A stretch of 64,000 nt of DNA from an uncultured Gardnerella sp. (GTDB lineage: Bacteria; Actinomycetota; Actinomycetes; Actinomycetales; Bifidobacteriaceae). Below the pieces are notes generated by a model, which was not told the origin of the DNA, did not search any database, and saw only the letters and a program-made list of their open reading frames with translations. Shown one piece after another: positions 43,865 to 52,659 of the stretch (its first letter is position 1; each line of letters starts with the position of its first letter). The stretch lies in the NCBI GenBank assembly GCA_947289115.1, contig CAMYPG010000005.1, positions 7,692-71,691 of the forward strand, given 5' to 3'. A program made the translations under genes and the position numbers.

Positions 43865-45715
43865 ATGAGTACAGATTCATTGAACCTCAAAGTATCCCAG
43901 GATGACACAACGGCCGTGAGTGTCGTATTCGGAACCGATGCGCAGGAATCCGACGCGCTGAAGGACGCGCTCTGGTGGAAACAGGCTTCGGTCTATCAGA
44001 TCTACCCGAGGTCATTCAGCGACAGCACTGGATCGGGTTTGGGTGATATCAAGGGCATCACCTCAAGAATGGACTATCTGAGCGATCTGGGCATCGATGC
44101 GATCTGGCTCAGCCCTTTCTACCCCTCCCATTTGCTCGATGGCGGATATGATGTGGACGATTATCGCAATGTGGACAGTCGTCTGGGCACGATGGATGAT
44201 TTCAGCGAAATGGTCGAGGCCGCGCACTCCCGCGATATCAAGGTCGTGGTGGACATCGTGCCGAACCATACCTCCAGCCATCATCCGTGGTTCCAGCAGG
44301 CCCTGAATTCGGAACCGGGTTCCGCGGCGAGAGAACGGTATATCTTCCGCGAGGGGCGGGGCGAGCATGGCGAGTTGCCGCCGACGAACTGGATCGCCAA
44401 CTTCGGCGGTCCCGCCTGGAAGCGTGTGGCCGACGGCCAATGGTATCTGCATCTCTTCACGCCCGATCAGCCCGATCTCAACTGGGATAACAGGGAGGTG
44501 CGTGATGACTTCCTCAAGACGCTGCGGTTCTGGTGTGACCGTGGTGTGGACGGTTTCCGCGTCGATGTCGCACACGGTTTGGCCAAGGACCTGGACCGGG
44601 ATGACCTTGACCAGTGGGATGTTGACGTATTCAAGCCCATTCCCTCCGATGGCTCGCATCCGACCTATGACCGCGATGAGGTGCATGAGATCTACCGTGA
44701 ATGGAGGAAGCTGTTCAACCAGTACAATCCTCCGCGTTTCGCGGTTGCGGAGGCCTGGGTGAACCCTGACAGGCAGCATCTGTACGCCAGCCCCAAAGAG
44801 CTCGGACAGGTATTCAACTTCGAATTCGCGAAGAAGAACTGGATCCGCGACGAGATGCACGAGGCCATTGCCGAAGGCATCGCATCGGCGAAGCAGTCCG
44901 GCTCGACCTCGACCTGGGTGATGAGTAACCACGATGTGCCGCGCAATGCCAGCAGATACGCCTTGCCCCAGGTTTCCGTACCGGGGCATCAGCATCAGCT
45001 CGCTTTGGATTGGCTGCTGCGTGATGGCAAGACCTATGTCGAGGATCGCGCGCTCGGCACCAAACGTGCCAGGGCCGCCATTCTGCTGGAACTTGCACTC
45101 CCCGGTTCCGCATACATCTATCAGGGTGAGGAGCTGGGCCTGTTCGAAGTGGCAGATATCCCCTGGGACCGGCTCGAAGACCCGACTGCCTTGCGCACCG
45201 CCCGTTCCGGTATGAGCAAAGGCCGTGATGGGTGCCGTGTGCCCCTGCCTTGGGTCGCGGCGGATGCCGGTGTTCGTGATGGTGGGAGTGCTTTCGCGCA
45301 GACAGGGTCCTTCGGTTTTTCGCCTGAACGTACGCAGGACGGGGAGACCCCGACCCGGCCGCATCTCCCTCAGCCCTTGTGGTTCCGTGATTTCGCCGTT
45401 GACCGAGAGCGGGCGGACCGTAACTCGATGCTCAACCTGTATCGTCGGGCGCTCGCCTTACGTCATGAGTTGAAGCTGTATGACACCGATCTCGAATGGT
45501 TGGAGCAGGATGCGGAATCCGGAAGCAAAGACGGAGCGGACGGCAATGCGGGCGGTGTGATCGCCTATCGTCGCAGCAATGGCTGGGCGAATCTGACGAA
45601 CTTCGGTGCCACGCCAGCCGCCCTGCCTGAGGGCGATGTACTGCTGTGCTCGGGAGAGCTGACTGCGGACGGCATGCTGCCGCAGGACACCAGCGTGTGG
45701 ATGCGTTTGCGGTAA
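43865..45715 (+). CDS. GH13 alpha-glucosidase (oligo-1,6-/alpha-1,4-glucosidase type)
   Basis: Cytosolic glycoside hydrolase family 13 enzyme of about 616 residues, releasing glucose from short alpha-glucosides. Regions in order: VYQIYPRSFSDSTGSGLGD, the substrate region DYRNVDSRLGTMDDF and VDIVPNHTSSHHPWF, the nucleophile aspartate in DGFRVDVAHGLAKDL, the acid glutamate in FAVAEAWVNP, and the transition-state aspartate in MSNHDVPRN. The form of the nucleophile region resembles bifidobacterial AglA-type enzymes. Start ATG 43865 (MSTDSLNL) is preferred over upstream ATG at 43814 and 43835. Base composition is clearly richer in G+C than the surrounding genes, consistent with transfer from another bifidobacterium. 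The transporter gene follows 21 bases later. Confidence 0.92.
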   Translation: MSTDSLNLKVSQDDTTAVSVVFGTDAQESDALKDALWWKQASVYQIYPRSFSDSTGSGLGDIKGITSRMDYLSDLGIDAIWLSPFYPSHLLDGGYDVDDYRNVDSRLGTMDDFSEMVEAAHSRDIKVVVDIVPNHTSSHHPWFQQALNSEPGSAARERYIFREGRGEHGELPPTNWIANFGGPAWKRVADGQWYLHLFTPDQPDLNWDNREVRDDFLKTLRFWCDRGVDGFRVDVAHGLAKDLDRDDLDQWDVDVFKPIPSDGSHPTYDRDEVHEIYREWRKLFNQYNPPRFAVAEAWVNPDRQHLYASPKELGQVFNFEFAKKNWIRDEMHEAIAEGIASAKQSGSTSTWVMSNHDVPRNASRYALPQVSVPGHQHQLALDWLLRDGKTYVEDRALGTKRARAAILLELALPGSAYIYQGEELGLFEVADIPWDRLEDPTALRTARSGMSKGRDGCRVPLPWVAADAGVRDGGSAFAQTGSFGFSPERTQDGETPTRPHLPQPLWFRDFAVDRERADRNSMLNLYRRALALRHELKLYDTDLEWLEQDAESGSKDGADGNAGGVIAYRRSNGWANLTNFGATPAALPEGDVLLCSGELTADGMLPQDTSVWMRLR

Positions 45716-45736
45716 CGGGCGGGGAGGAACATCACC

Positions 45737-47005
45737 ATGAGTACACAGGTCCGGACCGCGGCGTCGAAACGCCCCACATCCCTCAGCACAAGTGCCTTCT
45801 GGCGCTTCATGATTGGTTTCTTCGTCTTCAATACCTTGATTTATGCGGGTTTCACGATGGTGACCGGCATATTGATGCCTCAGAAGCTCAAGGATCTCGG
45901 TATTGCGGATTACAGTTCAGCTCTCGGCACCATCAGTATGGTCGGGGCCGTGCTCTCCATGTTCATCAACGTATTCCTGGGTGCCCTTTCCGACCGGACG
46001 CGAACCCGATTCGGCAAACGTTCCCCCTGGATAGTCGTCGGTGCTCTGCTGACGGGTCTAGGTTTCTTCATCATCAGTCTGCCTGCGACCTGGGTGGGCA
46101 TCGGCATTGCCTACTGTGTGTCTCTGATAGGTCTCAATATGATGGTGGCCCCTATCACTGCGGTGCTTTCCGATCGCATCCCGGAAACCCGTCGCGCCAC
46201 GATTTCCGCGGCCTTCGGTGGCGGAGCCGTGGTCGGGCAGGCCGTCGGCAATCTGGTTGCCGCGGCTTTCATCATGCATGTGCTTCTCGGTTTCGGCGTG
46301 GCATCCGTGCTGCTGATCCTTTCCGGCATACTGGCGGTTACCGTATTCCCGCGTGAGGGAAGCAACCGTGACGATCCTCGTGAACAGGGAAGCCTGTGGC
46401 AGGTCCTTCGTTGGTCCTTCACCCCGCCCATACGGGGTGCCGGTGATTTCTGGAAGGCCTTCGTGTGCAGGACCGGTCTGATCATCGCCTATCAGATGGT
46501 GACCTCCTTCCAGCTGTACATCCTTCAGGATTACATCGGTGAATCCCGTCATACATCGGCGACCGCGATTTCGGTGATGTCGATTATCACGATGATCGTC
46601 TCCCTGGTGGCGACCTTCTCGTCAGGGCCTGTTACGGATAAAATCGGCCGGCGCAAGCCTTCGATCTTCATCGCAGGGGTGCTGTATGCGGTCGGTATCG
46701 CGATGCCGTGGCTGATGCCATCCCGGATGGGCATGTTCCTCTTTGCGGGTATCTCAGGTTTCGGTTACGGCATGTACATGGCGGTCGATCAGGCCATCAA
46801 CGTTGATGTGCTCCCGGATGAGAAAACAGCGGGCAAGGATCTGGGCTTCCTGAACATCGCCACATGCGCCGGGCAGGCCATCGGATCTTCGGTGACTTCA
46901 ATCGTCGTCGCGGTGACGGGTGGTTATTTCTGGGTGTTCCCGGTGGCGATACTGATGACTGTTGTTTCGGTGGTATCCGCACTGTCGATTCGGCGCATAC
47001 GCTGA
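45737..47005 (+). CDS. MFS transporter of the alpha-glucoside block
   Basis: A 422-residue major facilitator with twelve helices. Typical motif A-like loops are SDRTRTRFGKRSPWIVVGAL near residue 83, and DKIGRRKPSIFIAGVLYAVG in the second half. The arrangement with helix GFFVFNTLIYAGFTMVTGIL at the start resembles sugar-porting MFS members, and its place directly after the glucosidase argues for uptake of an alpha-glucoside such as isomaltose, maltose or sucrose. GGGAGGA precedes ATG 45737. G+C-rich like the glucosidase. The substrate is an inference from context. Confidence 0.88.
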   Translation: MSTQVRTAASKRPTSLSTSAFWRFMIGFFVFNTLIYAGFTMVTGILMPQKLKDLGIADYSSALGTISMVGAVLSMFINVFLGALSDRTRTRFGKRSPWIVVGALLTGLGFFIISLPATWVGIGIAYCVSLIGLNMMVAPITAVLSDRIPETRRATISAAFGGGAVVGQAVGNLVAAAFIMHVLLGFGVASVLLILSGILAVTVFPREGSNRDDPREQGSLWQVLRWSFTPPIRGAGDFWKAFVCRTGLIIAYQMVTSFQLYILQDYIGESRHTSATAISVMSIITMIVSLVATFSSGPVTDKIGRRKPSIFIAGVLYAVGIAMPWLMPSRMGMFLFAGISGFGYGMYMAVDQAINVDVLPDEKTAGKDLGFLNIATCAGQAIGSSVTSIVVAVTGGYFWVFPVAILMTVVSVVSALSIRRIR

Positions 47006-47085
47006 TAGGGGTCCGGATATGCAATCAGGCTGGCGTAGGGGGCGCCGGCCTGAACTGTTGAGGAAGAGAGAAGAAGGATTCAATT

Positions 47086-47178
47086 ATGGTTATCGGGAAG
47101 TCTGCAGAAGGGGAATCTGGGGCTAATGCCCATTTTGTGTGTCTTTATTTTGGTGTTTTTGCTGGTGGTATTGCGTAA
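47086..47178 (+). pseudogene. Truncated ORF at the right edge of the imported block
   Basis: ATG 47086 (with GAAGGA 8-13 bases upstream) opens a 30-codon frame: MVIGKSAEGESGANAHF and onward to TAA 47178. The first 15 codons have the G+C-rich bias of the block; after about 47130 the composition turns AT-rich and the peptide looks random. This is what remains of a third gene of the block cut by the junction; its identity cannot be told. Confidence 0.5.
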
Positions 47179-47262
47179 TTTGGGGTTATAGGTCAAAAAG
47201 TGTGTAAAGCTAAGTTGATGAGTATTCTTAAAATAGAAGCAGTCAGCTTAGCTTTTTAACAA

Positions 47263-48387
47263 CTACTGGTAGTCTTCATGACTCTTATGGAACTCATTCC
47301 AATCAACACCAGTACCATATCTTGCTGGTATTCCAAATACTTCAGACAATCCTTGATTAGAACGCTCCCAGGCTTGCCTATAGAGTTGTTCTATACGTTT
47401 ACTAGTAAAAGAATGAGTGACTATCCAAGACTTATCTCTTGGCTTACTCGTGTTTAAATAACACCACCAGCATATAGCATGTATACGTTTTAACAAGCTC
47501 AATCCACGATGATTACGTAGCATAGCGCGAATTCTACTATTCATTGATTCAATAGCATTATTAGTTGGTGGAATAGGATGATTGCAATCTTCTGGAGGAT
47601 TAAGAAAAGTAAACATATAACCCTCGCAAATACGCCTATCAATCATTGATTTAGCACGAACTAGTCTTTGATGAGTATCAGCAATACTACCATCACAATA
47701 CTTGCTTTTCTCTTTAAGAAAATCACTCCAAGTATTCACCCAATTATTGTAAGAAATAAGCCAATGACGAGCTTGATCTTCTGTTTTTATGCCAGAAACA
47801 ATGTTAGCTAATGATAGTAATTGCTTACCAGGAGTAAGACGAGGATTAACTCCAGTTAAAGCTTTAATGTTAAGACCTATATGGAATAAGCAACGTTGTA
47901 TTTTCGTGTTAGGCCAATATGTTTTTACTGCTTTACGAATACCACCAGAACCATCACAAACTACTACTAGCGGTTCCGCAATACGCTGCATGAGGTAACC
48001 CCACGCGCGACTATGCTCGCTACGAGCCACGTACCAGCCTAAAACATGTTTACCAGAGTAAGCGATTAATATTACAGATTTACGTTCTAAATGAATACCA
48101 TCAACGTGAATGTAATCATAAACTTCGAATGGTACTTGTGGCCATAAGTCCCATAAAAGCTTATTTTTACGTCTTAAGGTACGGGCTGAGAAATCGTATG
48201 AATACTTATCTTGAGTTTTATTAGATAAAAGCCAATTTAAACTAACTGTTAAATCGTTTGATTTTTTATCATACGTTCTACTTTTAGAAGCTCCGCAGTT
48301 AGGACAACGGTATCCAGTAGTGCCAGCATTGGTGTGACCATTCTTGCTCATTTTGTGATGACAGTTATCGCATAGTGGGTTATTCAT
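47263..48387 (-). CDS. IS1249-like transposase
   Basis: A 374-residue transposase. The N-terminus is a zinc-ribbon-like finger (CDNCHHKMSKNGH and CPNCGASKSR), followed by a helix-turn-helix region. The DDE catalytic residues lie in YIHVDGIHLERKSVILIAYS (first Asp, near residue 95), VVVCDGSGGIRKAV (second, near 145) and PTNNAIESMNSRIRAML (Glu, near 285), the order and spacing of the IS256/MULE group. Complete frame with no interruption, so it may be active. ATG 48387 lies inside the element, about 185 bases from its right end. Confidence 0.9.
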   Translation of the reverse strand: MNNPLCDNCHHKMSKNGHTNAGTTGYRCPNCGASKSRTYDKKSNDLTVSLNWLLSNKTQDKYSYDFSARTLRRKNKLLWDLWPQVPFEVYDYIHVDGIHLERKSVILIAYSGKHVLGWYVARSEHSRAWGYLMQRIAEPLVVVCDGSGGIRKAVKTYWPNTKIQRCLFHIGLNIKALTGVNPRLTPGKQLLSLANIVSGIKTEDQARHWLISYNNWVNTWSDFLKEKSKYCDGSIADTHQRLVRAKSMIDRRICEGYMFTFLNPPEDCNHPIPPTNNAIESMNSRIRAMLRNHRGLSLLKRIHAICWWCYLNTSKPRDKSWIVTHSFTSKRIEQLYRQAWERSNQGLSEVFGIPARYGTGVDWNEFHKSHEDYQ

Positions 48388-48456
48388 ACAAATGAAGAAT
48401 AACCCACATTCGATATACCACGAGCCCTACTGCCATAAGAGTTATGAGCTTATTTT

Positions 48457-48473
48457 TTACACACTTTTTGTCC
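48457..48473. repeat. Internal copy of the IS terminal repeat core
   Basis: TTACACACTTTTTGTCC matches the inner 17 bases of the element's terminal repeats with one difference, and lies about 75 bases outside the transposase start. It is either the real right end or a remnant of a nested copy. Confidence 0.7.
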
Positions 48474-48831
48474 GGGTGGCGAATGTGCAGAAAACAGATT
48501 CGATTACCGCAAAACCCTTGTATTGCAAGGCCTAAGGCATGATTTCTTACACACTTTTTGGCCTATAACCCATAATCCGATTCACTGTATTCCCTGTATT
48601 CCCACTTAATCGTCGCAAATTGCCAGCAGCCGCCGTAATTGTGTGTAATTGTGCACAATCGTGTATAACAATGTGGATAACTACCCTCTAAAATAGGCTT
48701 TAACCACATTGATAAATTTTTATTTACATAATTAAATCCCTAAATCATAGTTAGAGCATGAGCGATTTTTCGTTCATCGTGGCTAGCAAAACGTTTGTCA
48801 CGTAAGAGAAAACAACGTTTAAGGAGTTGAT

Positions 48832-51800
48832 ATGGGAAAACATGTATGTAAAAAGATTCCAATCTTTTTACGCAATAAGCGCACGCGAATGTTCTCTTTA
48901 CTGACAGCGTTGCTGGCGACTATTGCAATTGTTGTTGGAAATGGTGTAATTAGCGGAGCATATGCGTTTGACGATATTCCTACGTATATAAGCAATTACT
49001 CTGGTTGCGGAGCTGAAGGTGAAAATGAAAGATTGTATTCAGTTAATGACGACATTACATATTGCGTTGATCTTTATGAGTCTGGAAACGCGTTTGCAGA
49101 TACTTCTTGGAATCCTGTAGTAAATAATCGTGATGTTGCGATTGCTGCAATGATGATAAAACTGAGCGTTAATGGAAAGTATTGGCGAGGTGACTATAGA
49201 GACAGAGTTGCAATTGCTTATGCTATTCATGAACATTTTGAAGATAAAGACAAATGGAATAATGCGAAACAGCATTCGTTCACCAGTACTAAAGATTTTA
49301 GTGAAATAGCTGCTAAAGCTGATGAACTTTGGAATGAAGCTGCTAGCAAAATTCCTACAAAAGTTTCATTTGAAAATTTGCATGGGACTTCAGGCAATTC
49401 TGGTGAAATAAAAGTAAAAGCAGAAGGAGTTCTAAGAACAGCATATAACGGTGATGACGGTGTTGATTTTAAAATAACTGCATCGAATGGAAATATTATG
49501 TTCAAAGATAACTATTATTACAACAATAGTGAATTAAAAGCAGAACGCAAAGGTTTTATACGTACAGACAAAGATTATTCAGATGAATTTGTTTGGGTTG
49601 CATCTGGAGAAGGCAAAGTTGATATTAATGGCGAATATTATCTTCCAAACTTGGAGAGAAGAGATACAAAAAGCGGTTGCTACTTGCTTAGGTTGTCGCA
49701 ATCTCCTGTGAAATATAATATTGATAGTTCAATTTCTATTGATGCGCATAGAGATTTTTACCCAGCTGTTACATCAAAATCTGAAGTTAAAAAGTTAAAA
49801 CTAGGCGATTCTGTAGAAGGTAATGTAAAAAGTAGCGTTAATAACGAAGAGAATAAGCCTTGGATTGAAAATAAGAAGATTCGTGCGCGCGGATACTACT
49901 TTGTAGGATCGTATGAAAATATTCTAAAAGAACGTGCAGTGGGTAGTAGCGTAGATGACTACATAAAAGAGTTGCGCGCTGATTCTAGCATTAGACAAGT
50001 AGGTGCAAGTGACGTTTACTTTACTAAATCAGGTGAAGAAGCTAAAACAGTTGTTCATGTAACAGATGGAGATATGAAACCAGAAAATCTTGAAAAAGCA
50101 ACAGAATATAAAGTTGGTGAACAAGATGCTGGACTATTTGGTACATGGGTTTGGACTATTGCTAAAAATGAGCAAGATAATGACGTTAAAGATTTTGTTT
50201 CTAGTGATTTTATTGAAGGTTTTGGTAAAGCACAATCTACTTTAACTCATATGGCAAAAGTAAACATAAAACATGTTAAAAATGCTAAAAATAAAGATTC
50301 AAATGAAGTATCAGATACGATTGTTGTTAGTGGCGCGCCAAAAGATTACGGAATGTTTAAAGGCAATAAAGAGTATGGATTTGATGGCGATGAAAATATG
50401 AAAGTTCGCTTGTGGTGGATTGGGTATGAAAATGGCACTGTTGATAAAGAGTCTATGAGTAAGTTAAATCCAAAATCAGATAAAGAGCCTGAGGAAGACG
50501 ATAATCACAAGAAAATTGGCGAATGGTCAGTTCCGCTTAGAAATGGCGTTTATACGATTGCTAACGGAAAAGTGATGCTAAAGGAAGATTCTGCGGATGG
50601 CGCTGGTAATAGTGGTGCTGTTGGCAATAGTGAAAAGGGTAATGAAAAAGAAGAGTCAGAGCTTGGAAAGAAAGTTGCCGATATTGTTAATTTGAAGTCT
50701 GGCAATTCGGGCGAAAGTGGAATGTATGTGTTTGTATATGATTTCCCTGGTTCTTCTAGAGCAGAAGCGTTTAAAACAGCGTTTAACGATGAAGACAGTA
50801 GAAGCAGATTTACTCAAGAAAAAGAAGAGCATAAAACAGTAAATAATAATTCTGAAGGTAATACTGGTGACGCAAAGCCGAATGGTGATGCCAAGCCAAG
50901 TGGAGACGCAAAGCCGAGTGGTGAAAGTAAGCCAAGTGGTGACGTTAAACCAAATGGTAATAAGCCAGATGGTGATGCAAAGCCGAGCAATAATAAACCA
51001 AGTGGTGACGTTAAGCCGAATGGTGATGCGAAGCCGAATGGTGGTAATAAAAGTGATAACGTATCTACGAATAACAATGATAATAAAGTAAACAACAATG
51101 ATAATAAAGTAGAAGAATCTGGTGAAGTCACTAAGAATGAGATAGATCCAAAAACGTCTGCTGGAGGCGCTGTTGTAGACAATATAGTCAATAAGCAAGA
51201 CTCTCATGATCAAGGTGCGCAACAAAATAATAAACAAGATACTCAGTCAAATACGCAGCCAAATACTAATCAAAATACACAAAGTCAAGGCAATAGTACC
51301 CAAACTGCGCAGAATCAAGGTGGTCAAAATGCTGGTTCGCAAAAACAACATAAGCAAACTGGTGATGTTGAAGGTAAACAAAATAGCAATATTAATGTAG
51401 ATAGTTCTCAGAGTGGTTCTGATTCTCATTCTGCTGTTAATAGTGATAATACAAATGTAAACGGTTCTTCGCAAAAGAATAATGAAAGTAACAAAGTCGA
51501 TAAAAGTGATAAAGAAAATAATGCTGGCGTAGTAGATAAAACAAACGCAGGTAAATCAGGTAAATCAGATAATGCTGGGAATGCTGGTAACACAGATAAT
51601 GCTGGTAAATCAGATAATGCAAGAAACGCTGGTGGTGCTGGTAAATCAGATAAATCTGTGAATGCAGAGAATACGGAAAATGCCGATAATGAGAATTTGA
51701 GTAGCAAAAATGCTCACAGTGATAAAGCAGATAAGTCATCTAAGAAAGATTCTGGTAGTAGCGTAACTGTGCATAAAGGCAATACGAATAGTGATAAAAA

Positions 51801-52107
51801 AGATGGTCGCACAACAAAGAGAACAGCTTCTGCAGCGGTTTCCAGCCTAAATACTGATGAACAGAATGATAATAAATCTAAAAAAGAAGCATCTGATTTA
51901 GGATCTGAGTCTCTTGCAGAAAGCCAATCAGAATATACAAATACAAAAAGGAATAAGCGCAGGCATGCTCGTGCAGGTGTTGTAAGTGCCACATCTTTAT
52001 TTAATGCTGGTATAAAAATTGAGAGTGTCTTGATGCTTTCTATGGCAGTATTACTTATTGCTGGTGCTATAGTTTTGGGAAAAAATATATATCGCGTTGT
52101 ATATTAA
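48832..52107 (+). CDS. Large secreted, repeat-rich surface protein
   Basis: A 1091-residue protein with a signal peptide (LLTALLATIAIVVGNGVISG then AYAF, cleavage near residue 45). A cysteine pair in the next 50 residues (NYSGCGAEG and ITYCVDLYESG) sits where surface adhesins often have a thioester or disulfide domain. The glutamine partner expected for a thioester is not obvious (VAIAYAIHEHF). The middle is a series of beta-rich modules; from about residue 675 come tandem KPSGD/KPNGD repeats, then Asn/Gln-rich and AGKSDNAG repeats. It ends in a membrane helix (LMLSMAVLLIAGAIVLG) with no LPXTG, so anchoring is probably by that helix. ATG 48832 follows AAGGAG. Function is likely adhesion or host contact; this is inference. 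Confidence 0.8.
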   Translation: MGKHVCKKIPIFLRNKRTRMFSLLTALLATIAIVVGNGVISGAYAFDDIPTYISNYSGCGAEGENERLYSVNDDITYCVDLYESGNAFADTSWNPVVNNRDVAIAAMMIKLSVNGKYWRGDYRDRVAIAYAIHEHFEDKDKWNNAKQHSFTSTKDFSEIAAKADELWNEAASKIPTKVSFENLHGTSGNSGEIKVKAEGVLRTAYNGDDGVDFKITASNGNIMFKDNYYYNNSELKAERKGFIRTDKDYSDEFVWVASGEGKVDINGEYYLPNLERRDTKSGCYLLRLSQSPVKYNIDSSISIDAHRDFYPAVTSKSEVKKLKLGDSVEGNVKSSVNNEENKPWIENKKIRARGYYFVGSYENILKERAVGSSVDDYIKELRADSSIRQVGASDVYFTKSGEEAKTVVHVTDGDMKPENLEKATEYKVGEQDAGLFGTWVWTIAKNEQDNDVKDFVSSDFIEGFGKAQSTLTHMAKVNIKHVKNAKNKDSNEVSDTIVVSGAPKDYGMFKGNKEYGFDGDENMKVRLWWIGYENGTVDKESMSKLNPKSDKEPEEDDNHKKIGEWSVPLRNGVYTIANGKVMLKEDSADGAGNSGAVGNSEKGNEKEESELGKKVADIVNLKSGNSGESGMYVFVYDFPGSSRAEAFKTAFNDEDSRSRFTQEKEEHKTVNNNSEGNTGDAKPNGDAKPSGDAKPSGESKPSGDVKPNGNKPDGDAKPSNNKPSGDVKPNGDAKPNGGNKSDNVSTNNNDNKVNNNDNKVEESGEVTKNEIDPKTSAGGAVVDNIVNKQDSHDQGAQQNNKQDTQSNTQPNTNQNTQSQGNSTQTAQNQGGQNAGSQKQHKQTGDVEGKQNSNINVDSSQSGSDSHSAVNSDNTNVNGSSQKNNESNKVDKSDKENNAGVVDKTNAGKSGKSDNAGNAGNTDNAGKSDNARNAGGAGKSDKSVNAENTENADNENLSSKNAHSDKADKSSKKDSGSSVTVHKGNTNSDKKDGRTTKRTASAAVSSLNTDEQNDNKSKKEASDLGSESLAESQSEYTNTKRNKRRHARAGVVSATSLFNAGIKIESVLMLSMAVLLIAGAIVLGKNIYRVVY
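50866..51057 (+). repeat. Tandem 12/18-base coding repeats in the surface protein
   Basis: Repeated GGTGACGCAAAGCCGAATGG-like units encode about eleven G-D-A-K-P-[NS] hexapeptides. The near-identical DNA copies point to slippage as a source of length variation between strains. Confidence 0.85.
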
Positions 52108-52128
52108 CAAAATATTAAATACAAATAA

Positions 52129-52238
52129 AATTGTTGCGTTGTATAATATGCATAATTTATTCTATAGATATCGTTTTCTATAGATATAGTTTATTGATGT
52201 GGCGTAGTTTATGCATGCATACTATACAACGCACAATT
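52129..52238. repeat. 110-base long-arm inverted repeat upstream of the CsoR-like gene
   Basis: The left arm at 52129-52155 (AATTGTTGCGTTGTATAATA and TGCATAA) matches the complement of the right arm 52209-52238 with a four-base insertion and few mismatches. The interior contains TTCTATAGATAT twice in direct orientation (52160 and 52176). A further GCGTTGTATA lies at 52094 inside the end of the surface-protein gene. Could be a miniature mobile element, an operator cluster, or a terminator of the preceding gene. Confidence 0.65.
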
Positions 52239-52287
52239 TTGATATAGACAATATGTAAGAAGTACTGTTTATACTACGAGGTTTTAT

Positions 52288-52581
52288 ATGAGCGACTACA
52301 ACATAGATAAAGAAAAAATGTTGGTTCGTCTACATAGGGTATGTGGACAGGTTCATGCTGTTGAGAATATGATCGAAAAGGGAGAAGATTATACAAATAT
52401 TCTTATGCAGCTTTCTGCTTCTACTGCAGCTCTTAGAGCTGTTGCTCTTATAGTTGCTCATCAGGAAATCTCAAAAGCTTTAGAGGCGGCGCAAAATGCT
52501 TCAGATCAAAAAGTTACCGACAAGAAAGTTGCTGAACTTGTTGATGTTGTAGATCATTTAATGAGATACGATAAATCGTGA
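52288..52581 (+). CDS. CsoR/RcnR-family regulator lacking the usual metal ligands
   Basis: A 97-residue all-helical repressor-like protein. The family core is evident: LVRLHRVCGQVHAVENMIEK, then NILMQLSASTAALRAVALIV. In copper sensors the first ligand cysteine follows the second helix (here EDYTNIL, with tyrosine), and the His-x3-Cys pair follows the third helix (here VAHQEISKAL, with no cysteine). The only cysteine is in RVCGQV. So copper sensing by the standard site is not expected. It stands 180 bases after the surface-protein gene and 78 before the YigZ gene; no efflux gene is near. ATG 52288 with a weak GAGG upstream. Confidence 0.85.
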   Translation: MSDYNIDKEKMLVRLHRVCGQVHAVENMIEKGEDYTNILMQLSASTAALRAVALIVAHQEISKALEAAQNASDQKVTDKKVAELVDVVDHLMRYDKS

Positions 52582-52659
52582 TTTGTGATTCTAACGGTTT
52601 CGTATGATTTATCGATAGCGTTTAAACTGTTTGAATTGAAAACGATTTGAATATTAAGT

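Larger units (their letters stand above)
47183..48571 (-). mobile_element. IS1249-like insertion sequence (IS256 family)
   Basis: About 1389 bases bounded by 25-base inverted repeats with one mismatch: GGGTTATAGGTCAAAAAGTG (and GTGTAA) on the left and its complement ending CCTATAACCC on the right. It encodes one transposase on the minus strand. A further internal copy of the inner part (TTACACACTTTTTGTCC) lies at 48457-48473, so the true right end could be that one. No clean target duplication flanks the 47183/48571 pair: the adjoining eight bases are similar but not identical, which suggests recombination between copies. Confidence 0.85.

Noticed and set aside
44063..45364. A 433-residue open frame antisense to the GH13 glucosidase
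   Set aside because: It is the complement of a G+C-rich gene, which naturally lacks stops on the other strand. Its sequence is low-complexity and matches no family, and the sense strand has all catalytic motifs.
45646..46356. A 236-residue plus-strand frame over the end of the glucosidase and the start of the MFS gene
   Set aside because: It runs out of frame across two real genes; the peptide is His/Arg/Ser-rich noise.
48660..48700. Replication origin
   Set aside because: One DnaA-box complement and some AT-rich sequence are present, but no box cluster and no dnaA, dnaN or rpmH neighbours.
50866..51057. CRISPR-like array
   Set aside because: The regularly repeated DNA is in-frame coding sequence for KPSGD/KPNGD peptides without spacers.
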